Below, piece by piece: positions 53,490 to 61,475 of a stretch of 64,000 bases of DNA. Below the pieces are notes generated by a model, which saw only the letters and a program-made list of their open reading frames with translations, ran no database searches and had not been told where the DNA came from. Position 1 is the first letter of the stretch, and each line of letters starts with the position of its first letter. This stretch comes from M55B129 sp034189085. Lineage in GTDB: Bacteria; Bacillota; Dethiobacteria; DTU022. The stretch lies in the NCBI GenBank assembly GCA_034189085.1, contig JAXHVH010000003.1, positions 1-64,000 on the forward strand. The letters run 5' to 3'. The position numbers were made by a program, and so were the translations under genes.

Positions 53490-54008
53490 ATGCCTGTTTT
53501 ACGATACAAAAATCACAAGCCTTTGCTTGGTGCAGAAGTTTATATTGCCCTCAATGCCTGTGTCATAGGCAGGGTTTCCATAGGACCTCGATCCAACGTA
53601 TGGTTTGGAGCCGTTATCCGCGGTGATCTGGCGGATATTACCATTGGTGAAGAATGCAGCCTGCAGGACAACATAACTATTCATGTTGATGAAAATGAAC
53701 CTGTTGTTGTCGGTAACCGGGTTACAGTGGGCCATAATGCAGTATTACACGGCTGTAAAATCGAAGATGATGTGCTCATCGGAATGGGTGCGATAATCCT
53801 CAATGGTGCAGTTATCGGCAGAGACAGCCTGGTAGGTGCCGGCAGCCTGATTACGCCGGAGACAATTATACCACCTCGCTCACTGGTATTAGGTTCGCCG
53901 GGCAAAGTAGTGCGCCGGCTGACTGATGAACAGATTCCCGCTGTCGACGGTATGTACCGGCATTATCTCAAGCTGATGCAGGAGTACAGGGAAAGCGATG
54001 ATGGTTGA
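53490..54008 (+). CDS. Gamma carbonic anhydrase-like protein
   Basis: A 172-residue left-handed beta-helix protein. Hexapeptide repeats run to about residue 140; zinc-type His residues occur in DNITIHVDEN (about 70) and GHNAVLHGC (about 87 and 92). C-terminal helix present. Such proteins hydrate CO2 or are inactive scaffold relatives (YrdA, PaaY); activity cannot be told. It precedes tRNA-Thr and is the last housekeeping-type gene. Confidence 0.88.
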   Translation: MPVLRYKNHKPLLGAEVYIALNACVIGRVSIGPRSNVWFGAVIRGDLADITIGEECSLQDNITIHVDENEPVVVGNRVTVGHNAVLHGCKIEDDVLIGMGAIILNGAVIGRDSLVGAGSLITPETIIPPRSLVLGSPGKVVRRLTDEQIPAVDGMYRHYLKLMQEYRESDDG

Positions 54009-54047
54009 ACTGCCACCAGATCTGCGTTATAATACGTAATGCAAAAT

Positions 54048-54123
54048 GCCGGCATAGCTCAATTGGTAGAGCAGCTGAATCGTAATCAGCATGTTGGGGG
54101 TTCAAGTCCTCTTGCCGGCTCCA
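54048..54123 (+). tRNA. tRNA-Thr (anticodon CGU)
   Basis: A full cloverleaf: acceptor GCCGGCA/TGCCGGC, D stem GCTC/GAGC, anticodon stem GCTGA/TCAGC with loop ATCGTAA (anticodon CGT at 54081-54083, reading ACG), T stem GGGGG/CCTCT with TTCAAGT loop, discriminator T and encoded CCA (54121-54123). It is alone and followed by a strong terminator. It marks the left border of the accessory region. Confidence 0.96.
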
Positions 54124-54136
54124 CACATTAAAGAGC

Positions 54137-54172
54137 AAAGTGGTCTGGATCTAAGATCCAGGCCACTTTTGT
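54137..54172 (+). terminator. Terminator after tRNA-Thr
   Basis: A 15-bp stem, AAAGTGGTCTGGATC (54137-54151) with GATCCAGGCCACTTT (54155-54169), three-base loop and one G-U pair, followed by a short T run. Confidence 0.9.
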
Positions 54173-54456
54173 AATTAATTACCCCCGGCGTGAGCATTCC
54201 CTGAAGCAGAGTATCAATTATAGGTCTGGCAGTAGGTATCTACTGGGTGAAATGCAACCATGTCCGCCGCGAGGCGGAATCTGAGGAACGAGCAGGTGCG
54301 ATCGCTTGTGCTTACGCTTACAAGTTATGTGTTTGTGCCATAATTAAATAAAGGAAACAGAGTGGCACAGAATAAAAAACTTCGAGCAAAATCCTCAATT
54401 TAAAGCCAGCAAATTAATTTACCAAAACACACCACAAACCCAATAAATCCACTATC
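54173..54456. other. Non-coding junction region with hairpins
   Basis: No convincing gene. It contains a perfect hairpin TCCGCC-gcga-GGCGGA (54263-54278), a CTTGT/ACAAG inverted repeat and TGTGCCA (54334-54340) / TGGCACA (54363-54369). The stretch 54230-54345, with GGGTGAAATGCAACC before the first hairpin and AATCTGAGGAACGA after it, resembles domain I of bacterial group II introns; no reverse transcriptase or domain V is present, so it could only be a fragment. Confidence 0.3.
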
Positions 54457-54504
54457 TATTGCATTCTGTTATAGATAGTATTAGTTTTTGCAAAAAGGAC
54501 TGTT
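54457..54504 (+). repeat. 48-bp shared upstream element, copy A
   Basis: Aligns without gaps to 62657-62704, 41 of 48 bases identical. Core TTTTTGCAAAAAGGA, containing the 12-bp palindrome TTTTTGCAAAAA. It lies 290 bp before the first AprA-like gene. A separate 8-bp inverted repeat TTCGGTTC (54508-54515) / GAACCGAA (54576-54583) follows. Between there and the gene the DNA is AT-rich (54600-54793) with no open frame of note. Confidence 0.75.
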
Positions 54505-54793
54505 CCTTTCGGTTCAGAATTAAACAATTAAATATGCAGTAAGATAAAGCACCCGCTATGTTCGCAAAAATTATCGAACCGAACGTGCTCTTAATTCCAA
54601 AATGGGTGTATTTTTAAGCTACAAATGTATATTGATATATTTTATATATTAAATTGTTCACCCATGAAAGGGTTTATCTTGCATAAATTATTTACGGCAA
54701 ATAGCACTCTCCATTTATTTAGCCTCACAAAATATTTGTTCTCATTAGAAGCGGTTTCATTGCTCAGACACTGGAAGGAGAGAACTTAACTTA

Positions 54794-56449
54794 ATGAAAG
54801 AAGAATTCAAAACATGCGATGTACTTGTAGTCGGCGGCGGAGTAGCAGGAATGATGGCTGCCATAAGGGCTGCAGAAGGAGGAGCCAAAGTTATTGTTGC
54901 GGAAAAAGCGAACACTATTCGAAGTGGTTCTGCCATGATGGGAGTTGATCATTTCCGCAGTTATATACCAGAATACCACGGTGATTTTAGCGAATTTAAA
55001 AAAGCGTTGGGAAAGGGCCAGGATGCTGCTTCTTTTGCAACGAAAAGCACCGAGTATCTGAAAACGGTATTTGAAAATTCGGCATTGCTGGTAAAAAAAT
55101 GGGAAGAATGGGGTATCCCCATTAAATATCATGGGAAGTACCATTTTGCAGGGCACACGTTTCCGGGCGATGATCCCAAAATGGGCGGATGGCTTAAAAT
55201 TTCTGGAATGAATATTAAGCCGGTTCTTACAGAGCAAAGCTTGAACCGTAGTGTGGAAATAGTAAATCGGGTGATGGTTTTTGACCTGCTGAAAAATAAA
55301 GATAATAAAGTGGTCGGGGCTATGGCTTTACACACGAGAGAAAATATAATGGTCATTTTTGAGGCTAATGCAGTTATTTTATCTACCGGTTGTGTAACAG
55401 GCCTGTATCCCAATCCTACTCGAGCAGGTTATTTCAACACCTGCTATCCTTTTTTACATTCCGGCGATGGAAGAATTATGGCTTATAGAGCGGGAGCTGA
55501 ACTGGCAGATTTAGAATTGACCAGGCGTCACGCGGGGCCGAAATATTTAATCAAGGCCGGGCAAGCGTCATGGGTTGGGGTTTTAAGAGATCGCGAAGGC
55601 AACACGGTTGGACCCTTTCTGGATAAGCCTGATGCGCGTTATGGTGATATGACTGTCGAAGTTAATAAGGAGATTTTTGAGGAATACAGGAACCAGGGTA
55701 AAGGTCCGATTTACATGGATATGAGTGGTATTACGGATAAAGATTATGAAGAGATGCTTCATTACTTAAGCAATCAATCCGGCACTGCCTTTTTGGAACA
55801 CTTTAAACAAACGGGTGTCAATCTCAGGAATGCCGCTGTTGAATTTACCACTTTTGAACACGCTGTATCCAACGGGATCCAGTTCAATCACAGGGGTGAA
55901 ACTGGAGTTAATGGTCTCTATGCCGCAGGGGATGAAAGCCGTGGAGGCCTTGGTTTGGCGGCAACCATTGGTTGGAAAACGGGAGAGCATGTAGCTGAAT
56001 CTGTTAGATCAATCAGTTCACCAGGTATCAGTGGAGCGGAATCTCTAATTGATGATAGCATTAGACTGGTTAAAGATATAAGAACCCGGGAAGTGGGTGC
56101 CTGCTGGCAAGAAGCCTATGCTGTTCTTCAACAAATTACCAATGATTATTGCGGTTCTGTGCGTTCACAATCAATTTTGGAGGCAGGATTGGATTTCCTT
56201 GAGAAAATGAAGATCCGGACCAGAGACACCCTAAAAGCAAATGATGCGCATGAGTTAATGTATTGTATGCAGGCTTTGAACTTAATGGATCTTGCTGAAT
56301 TATTATTTGTTGCTGCGCTTGATAGAAAAGAGACGAGGGCGTTGCATAAACGGCCGGACTACCCACTGACAAATCCACTGTTAACCGGCAAGAAACATAT
56401 TATCAAACAAAAGAATGGCACACCGGTTACAGAGTGGCGTAATGTATAA
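54794..56449 (+). CDS. AprA/fumarate reductase-like FAD flavoprotein
   Basis: A 551-residue flavoprotein of the succinate dehydrogenase/fumarate reductase/APS reductase superfamily. The FAD motif VVGGGVAGMMAAIRAAEGGA begins at about residue 12; RSGSAMMGVDHFRSY, then LVKKWEEWGIPI, resemble the AprA pattern, and GLYAAGDESRGGLGLAATIGWKTGEH is the C-terminal FAD segment. It is shorter than AprA (about 620-660). Substrate unknown: no sat, aprM or qmo genes are nearby, so dissimilatory sulfate reduction is not indicated. AAGGAG lies 13 bases upstream of the ATG. An AprB-like ferredoxin follows. Confidence 0.85.
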   Translation: MKEEFKTCDVLVVGGGVAGMMAAIRAAEGGAKVIVAEKANTIRSGSAMMGVDHFRSYIPEYHGDFSEFKKALGKGQDAASFATKSTEYLKTVFENSALLVKKWEEWGIPIKYHGKYHFAGHTFPGDDPKMGGWLKISGMNIKPVLTEQSLNRSVEIVNRVMVFDLLKNKDNKVVGAMALHTRENIMVIFEANAVILSTGCVTGLYPNPTRAGYFNTCYPFLHSGDGRIMAYRAGAELADLELTRRHAGPKYLIKAGQASWVGVLRDREGNTVGPFLDKPDARYGDMTVEVNKEIFEEYRNQGKGPIYMDMSGITDKDYEEMLHYLSNQSGTAFLEHFKQTGVNLRNAAVEFTTFEHAVSNGIQFNHRGETGVNGLYAAGDESRGGLGLAATIGWKTGEHVAESVRSISSPGISGAESLIDDSIRLVKDIRTREVGACWQEAYAVLQQITNDYCGSVRSQSILEAGLDFLEKMKIRTRDTLKANDAHELMYCMQALNLMDLAELLFVAALDRKETRALHKRPDYPLTNPLLTGKKHIIKQKNGTPVTEWRNV

Positions 56450-56501
56450 AGAGAAAAATACTGATAATCAGGGTGTTAAAGGTTAGGAGGAGATGTTTGT
56501 T

Positions 56502-56729
56502 ATGCCCCCGGTTATTAATACTAAATTATGTGATGGTTGTACAGGCAGGGAATACCAGATTTGTGTTGAGCACTGTCCATTTGATGTTTTTAAAAGTACG
56601 GAGATAGGGAAGCCGCCGTTAATTGCCAGGCCAAATGAATGCTGGTATGAGAATGCCTGTGTAATGGATTGTCCAAAGAGGGCCATAAATTTACGGATCC
56701 CTTTACCAATGCATATCGTGGTGAAATAA
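56502..56729 (+). CDS. AprB-like small ferredoxin with one replaced Cys
   Basis: A 75-residue ferredoxin. The first motif C10-x2-C13-x7-C21-x3-C25-P has exactly the AprB spacing, including the longer insert (CDGCTGREYQICVEHCP). The second motif C47-x2-E50-x2-C53-x3-C57-P has Glu where AprB and most ferredoxins have Cys, so one cluster may be [3Fe-4S] or Glu-ligated [4Fe-4S]. It lacks the AprB C-terminal tail. The ATG at 56502 is 11 bases after AGGAGG; an ATG at 56493 is too close. It should pass electrons to or from the flavoprotein encoded 52 bp upstream. Confidence 0.88.
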   Translation: MPPVINTKLCDGCTGREYQICVEHCPFDVFKSTEIGKPPLIARPNECWYENACVMDCPKRAINLRIPLPMHIVVK

Positions 56730-56971
56730 CGCTTCTCGAAAAATTAACGACCCGGTTATGGCTTCATTCTTTTTGGGCAAGAAGTTATATGAAAATCATT
56801 TTTCTTCACCGCCTGATAAGGAGCTGTAACTAGAGTCGCGACTTGGAAGGCTGATTATGCGCATTATAACGAAGAGGGATTAGAAGGTAATCTATGTAAG
56901 GAGGTGTTCATCACCCCGCTACAAGCAAAATTGCTTTATTATGCATCAAAAAACTTGAGGAGGTATTTATT

Positions 56972-58012
56972 ATGAAGAAACGATTTTTGCTAACATCCCT
57001 AATCCTTATTGTAGTTGCTGTGTTTGTGTTTACTTTAGGATGTGGGGGGACTGAAGAAAGTGTGGAAGAACCTGCAGAGGAATCTGCAGAAGAATCTGCA
57101 GAAGAATCTTCCGAAGAGGTTACAGAAGAAGCAGGGGTTGACTTCCCGGAATCAGGCAGGGAGATACTCCAGTTGTGCCCGTTTGGTGCCGGCGGCGGTT
57201 TTGATACAACAGCACGCTATTTTGCGCAGCACCTTACAGAGGACCTGGGAGTTCCGGTAATCACGGAGAATAGAACTGGATCCGGTGGAATTATCCCGTT
57301 GCTGGACATGCAGAAAACAGAACCGGATGGTTACACCCTGACATTTGTAGCCAGGGCTACTCACCCGCCGCAGCAAGCACTTCATGGTGCAGATATTAGA
57401 TTGGAAGATCTTACCTACATCGCTGGTGTCAAAGAAATTCCATATGTTTTATGTGTAAGTAAAGATTCAGATATTGAGACGTTAGATGATTTAAAAAATA
57501 AAGATTCCGTTGTTTTAGGCACCTCCGGTTCAGGGCATATCAGTGAAATAAGTGCTCATCAACTGGCCGACACTTTTGGCTTTGAGCTAAAGAAAATACC
57601 TTATGATGGGTTAGCTGCAGTAGGTGCCGCCATATTGTCCGGTGAAGTTGATATGGCTTTCTTAAGCGGGACTATCATTGAATCGCATAAAGACAATTTA
57701 AGACTCCTGGCCATATTCACAGAGGAAAGATCAGATTACTTTGATGTCCCCACCATTGGAGAGCTGGGATATGATTTGTTTTTACCTGTTGAAACAATGG
57801 GTTATGTCGGACCTCCAGGCATGGATGATGAAGTAGTGGAAATCCTGAGAAGCGCCTTAGAAAATGTCGTCAACAAAGAAGAAACACAGGAGTGGGCAGC
57901 AAGTTTAAAAGAAATAGTTAAGTATATCCCACCGGAGGAAGTGAAGGCGAGCAACCTGGAAGTTATAGAAATTTGTACTGAATATAAAGACTTGTTAATG
58001 GGAAGCGAATAA
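56972..58012 (+). CDS. tctC: Tripartite tricarboxylate transporter substrate-binding protein
   Basis: A 346-residue TctC/Bug-family binding lipoprotein. Signal sequence (about 1-23) with TLGC, Cys24 as lipidation site; an acidic linker built from EESA repeats (about 28-53); then the periplasmic-binding fold with PFGAGGGFDTTARYFAQHL, ENRTGSGGIIPLLDM and GTSGSGHISEISAHQLA. These proteins capture carboxylates and some sulfonates. GAGGAGG precedes the ATG. It is the first gene of the transporter set, separated from tctB by a 363-bp spacer. Confidence 0.93.
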   Translation: MKKRFLLTSLILIVVAVFVFTLGCGGTEESVEEPAEESAEESAEESSEEVTEEAGVDFPESGREILQLCPFGAGGGFDTTARYFAQHLTEDLGVPVITENRTGSGGIIPLLDMQKTEPDGYTLTFVARATHPPQQALHGADIRLEDLTYIAGVKEIPYVLCVSKDSDIETLDDLKNKDSVVLGTSGSGHISEISAHQLADTFGFELKKIPYDGLAAVGAAILSGEVDMAFLSGTIIESHKDNLRLLAIFTEERSDYFDVPTIGELGYDLFLPVETMGYVGPPGMDDEVVEILRSALENVVNKEETQEWAASLKEIVKYIPPEEVKASNLEVIEICTEYKDLLMGSE

Positions 58013-58375
58013 ACTAACCACAGGTTGCTGAACAAGTAAAATAGAGGGAATAATGAATACAGCATGAGACAGCCATTCAGCACATATAGAACAATCCATT
58101 GTTCCCTCTATTTCTTAAATATTTTATTGAAATATCTATTGCCGGTTGGGATTTCTTACCTGTTTTGCTGATCTAAATAAAGAGAATTGATTATCGTGTA
58201 AACAGGGGGAAGGGTGAAAGATACATCCCCGGCGTTTAATTTTTGATATGAGCCTGGGCAGCGGGCGAATATTGTTTTACTGGATTGCTTGGCAGCTACA
58301 TTATAACTGTCATGGGGAGAAAAGCTTTAAATTATTATTGTATTGCACATATCCTTTACCAAAGGAGAATGTAAT
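58013..58375. other. Spacer between tctC and tctB with long inverted repeat
   Basis: AAATAGAGGGAATAATG (58039-58055) and CATTGTTCCCTCTATTT (58097-58113) form a 17-bp stem with one G-U pair and a 41-nt loop, 27 bp after the tctC stop. The rest (58114-58375) has no convincing gene; a 44-codon frame at 58249 overlapping the tctB start lacks a ribosome site. The hairpin may stabilise or terminate the tctC message so that the binding protein is made in excess. Confidence 0.6.
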
Positions 58376-58840
58376 TTGACAAAGCAAAATATTCTGGGTG
58401 AATTAATTTTAAAATTAATATTGTTAATTTATGGTTTATATTATTTTATCGAGACAATAACCATGGACATATCCTATAATGCCAGGATATATCCCTTTAT
58501 CATCAGCCTGGCTTTTAATATTTTAATGATCATGTTAACCTCGGAGGTATTCAAAAAATATTTGGAACAAGCGAAAAACGACAGGCAATCCTTCAAAATT
58601 ATTACTCCGGAAGCAATAAAACTATTCAGTACTTATGCAGCAGGAATCTTATTAATAGCTTTAACATTACTGGTCAATTATTGGCTTGCCATTATTGTCG
58701 CGTTGCCTCTATTGGCATATGTCTTGGAAGACAAGAAGTTTTCGCTTATTTCCTATGTGTTTCTTCCCGTGGGGATGATCATAATAGTCTATATTATTTT
58801 TGTCAGGTTTTTAAGTGTAAGGTTGCCAGTTGGGTTCTAA
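58376..58840 (+). CDS. tctB: Tripartite tricarboxylate transporter small membrane subunit
   Basis: A 154-residue protein with four predicted helices (about 8-27, 37-56, 85-115 split in two, 122-148), matching TctB in size, topology and position before tctA. TctB sequences are poorly conserved. The TTG at 58376 has AAAGGAG eight bases upstream. Confidence 0.88.
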   Translation: MTKQNILGELILKLILLIYGLYYFIETITMDISYNARIYPFIISLAFNILMIMLTSEVFKKYLEQAKNDRQSFKIITPEAIKLFSTYAAGILLIALTLLVNYWLAIIVALPLLAYVLEDKKFSLISYVFLPVGMIIIVYIIFVRFLSVRLPVGF

Positions 58841-58928
58841 AGGATTTACCAGTATTTCTGGCATGAGTATGATTATATAAAAAGCTAAAGATTGTCATAC
58901 ATTTAATATGAAAGGAAATTTATGCCAT

Positions 58929-60401
58929 ATGGAGTATATCGAAGTAGGGATTTTTCTCTGGGTTGTCGTTGGACTGTTAATCGGTATTTTGGTTGGGGTT
59001 TTGCCCGGTTTGGGCGCCGCCACCGCTTTATCCCTCCTTGTGCCCCTGACCTACAAAATGGATACAAATATCGCTATCGCTTTTATTATGGGCGTTTTTG
59101 TAGGGGCAGTATATGGCAGTTCAATTACTTCTATTTTATTGAATATTCCGGGATCGGCAACATCTGTAGCCACGATGTTTGATGGGTATCCCTTAACGGT
59201 TAAAGGTTATTCTTTGACAGCACTTGGTGCATCGATTACCTCTTCTTCAATAGGTGGGATAGCCGGAGCTTTATTTCTGATGTTTGTTAGCCGCTACATT
59301 GCCAATTTTTTTATGCATAACATGGATTCACCGTCTTATTTTTGGATCATTATGATTGCCCTTTCCTGTCTTATTACAGCTATAGGGAAAGATCGTACCA
59401 TTGGGTTTGCATCAGCTTTGTTCGGGCTGATGGTTGGCACGATCGGGATGGATATGATGTCCTTTAATTATCGATATAATTTTGGCAGTTTTTACATGGG
59501 TGATGGTATACCTATGGTTCCTTTAATATTGGGAATCTACGCATTATCCCATATCATGACATTATCCCAAAGAGAAGTGGGCGAATCCATATCGAAAAGC
59601 GTGCAAATGCATGGCAGTTTATGGGAAGGGGCCAAGCAAACTCTTATTAATTGGGTCCTGGTCATAAGATCCATTATTATTGGTGCAGTAATCGGTGTCT
59701 TCCCGGGGATAGGAGGGGCCACTGCTAATTTAGTTGCTTACTATAATGCTAAAAGCAAATATAACCAGGATGATACATTTGGTAAAGGTGATATTCGGGG
59801 TGTAATTGCTGCTGAAGCATGCAATAATGCAACGGTGGCATCAACTTTAGTCCCAACATTTACACTGGGAATTCCGGGTGGAATCCCAGCGGCGATTCTT
59901 TTAAGTATACTTATGATTCACGGGTTGACGCCCGGGCCTACTTTGTTTACTGAGAATGTAGATTTTGTTAATCAGACCTTTGTAACTGTTTTAATTGCCA
60001 ATCTTATACTGTTCCCCATTGCTATTTTAACCCTCAGATTCTTTGCCAGAATCACGACGGTGAAAATAAGCATCTTGGTACCATTCCTATTGGTTTTTGT
60101 TGTTTATGGAGTTTATGGGCTGCAGCGGTCCCTTTATGATGTGATCATAGTATTTGTTTTTGGGTTGATCGGTTATTTATTTAATAAATACAATATACCA
60201 ATTGTCCCATTTCTCATATCTTATCTGTTAGGCCCTATGTTTGAAGTAAGTTTGAGGAGATCATTAAGAGCTGGCGATGATATTTTCATCCTGGTATCAA
60301 AGCCTTTTCACATTGTTCTGGCCATCATAGCCCTTTTGCTTATTGTTGGGCCGCCACTTTACAATTTATTTGTTAAAAAACCGTTAATAAAGCAAGCTTG
60401 A
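58929..60401 (+). CDS. tctA: Tripartite tricarboxylate transporter large permease
   Basis: A 490-residue permease with about 12 helices in two halves. Both TctA glycine motifs are present: GVLPGLGAATALSLLVP (about 24-40) and GVFPGIGGATANLVAYY (about 256-272). It forms the ion-coupled channel for the substrate delivered by TctC. The ATG at 58929 is chosen (AAAGGA upstream); one at 58908 would add seven residues. Confidence 0.93.
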   Translation: MEYIEVGIFLWVVVGLLIGILVGVLPGLGAATALSLLVPLTYKMDTNIAIAFIMGVFVGAVYGSSITSILLNIPGSATSVATMFDGYPLTVKGYSLTALGASITSSSIGGIAGALFLMFVSRYIANFFMHNMDSPSYFWIIMIALSCLITAIGKDRTIGFASALFGLMVGTIGMDMMSFNYRYNFGSFYMGDGIPMVPLILGIYALSHIMTLSQREVGESISKSVQMHGSLWEGAKQTLINWVLVIRSIIIGAVIGVFPGIGGATANLVAYYNAKSKYNQDDTFGKGDIRGVIAAEACNNATVASTLVPTFTLGIPGGIPAAILLSILMIHGLTPGPTLFTENVDFVNQTFVTVLIANLILFPIAILTLRFFARITTVKISILVPFLLVFVVYGVYGLQRSLYDVIIVFVFGLIGYLFNKYNIPIVPFLISYLLGPMFEVSLRRSLRAGDDIFILVSKPFHIVLAIIALLLIVGPPLYNLFVKKPLIKQA

Positions 60402-60460
60402 AATTGTGATAATGGATGGCCAGCCACAATACTAAACAGGACTGGGAGGTTAATATCATA

Positions 60461-61159
60461 TTGAGAAAAAATATTGAACTTGTCAATAAACTTGTCCAGT
60501 CGTGCCATATACTCTCAATGGAGGGGCACAATGATATTATTCTGGGCCATGTAAGCGCGCGTATTCCCGAATCGGAAAGTGCGTTAATTAAATCAAGCGG
60601 GAAAGCCCTGTGGGAAGTTACACCAGATGATGTTATCGCTATTGACTTCGAGGGCACTATAATCGACGGAAATAAAAAGTGTCATAAAGAATACCCGATT
60701 CATACAGAAGTATACCGTCTCCGGGATGAAATCAATTGTGTTATTCATACTCATCCTTTTTATAGTACCATCATTTCTGCTGCTGGCATAAGCATTAAGC
60801 CGGTTAGTAACGAAGGAACCATTTTTTTAGACACGCCAATATTTACAGATACTACAGAGTTAATCCAAACTTCTGAACAAGGTGTAGCAGTGGCAAAGAA
60901 GATGGGGAATAATTATGCGCTGCTGTTGCAAAATCATGGGATAGTTGTGGCGGGGAGAACTATAGAGGAGGCCACAATTTTTGCTGTAAGGTTAGAAAAG
61001 GCAGCCAGGGCACAGTATTTCATAGAAGCGCTTGGATCCTACAACTACACCAATGAAGATGAATGCAAGAGAAAAATTGAGCAAACATATGATCACAAGC
61101 AGATCCAGAATTTTTGGGATTATTATTTAAGAAAATTAAATACCGGGAGATTCACTTAA
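60461..61159 (+). CDS. Class II aldolase/adducin family protein
   Basis: A 232-residue zinc aldolase related to L-fuculose-1-phosphate aldolase. GHVSARIP (about 29-36) and KSSGKALWEVTPDDVIAIDFEG are family motifs; zinc ligands are H96 and H98 (HTHPF) and H159 (QNHG), 61 residues apart as in FucA, with E83 as the likely catalytic acid. The family includes aldolases, decarboxylases and dehydratases, so the reaction is open. The TTG at 60461 follows GGGAGG; an ATG at 60416 lacks a ribosome site. Its place between transporter genes suggests it acts on the imported compound. Confidence 0.85.
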   Translation: MRKNIELVNKLVQSCHILSMEGHNDIILGHVSARIPESESALIKSSGKALWEVTPDDVIAIDFEGTIIDGNKKCHKEYPIHTEVYRLRDEINCVIHTHPFYSTIISAAGISIKPVSNEGTIFLDTPIFTDTTELIQTSEQGVAVAKKMGNNYALLLQNHGIVVAGRTIEEATIFAVRLEKAARAQYFIEALGSYNYTNEDECKRKIEQTYDHKQIQNFWDYYLRKLNTGRFT

Positions 61160-61311
61160 GATGAGTGATTTCCGTTACTCGATGAATCCAATTGTTATTA
61201 TGATAGGCATAAAATAAATGGCGCAGGGTAGACTTTGTCAAATCCAAAGAGGTCAGGATTGGTAATATTCTAGAATTACGCATTAATATTTTAAATAAAG
61301 GATGGTATTTA

Positions 61312-61416
61312 ATGGATAAGCCAAGGTTTTCAATGGAAGAAGATTATTTTGCATGTTTACTATCAGCAATTATAGTTATTCTTTGCATGATTGGAATTTT
61401 CCCAAGTTTACCCTAA
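61312..61416 (+). CDS. 34-residue membrane microprotein
   Basis: MDKPRFSMEEDYFACLLSAI... : a charged N-terminus of about 12 residues followed by one hydrophobic helix (about 13-30) ending IFPSLP. AAAGGATGG lies nine bases before the ATG, and the gene ends 59 bp before the YeiH-type exporter gene. It is too short to assign by homology; the position suggests an accessory subunit of that transporter. Confidence 0.6.
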   Translation: MDKPRFSMEEDYFACLLSAIIVILCMIGIFPSLP

Positions 61417-61475
61417 ATTAAATATTTCTATATTGGCAGTTGCTAATTTATGGAGTTAGACAAGGAGATGCAGCT

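Noticed and set aside
54794..56729. True dissimilatory APS reductase (aprAB)
   Set aside because: Flavoprotein is too short, the ferredoxin lacks the AprB tail and one cluster Cys, and sat, aprM and qmo genes are absent.
58249..58379. A 44-codon frame ending at the tctB start
   Set aside because: No ribosome site and composition unlike a protein; probably chance.
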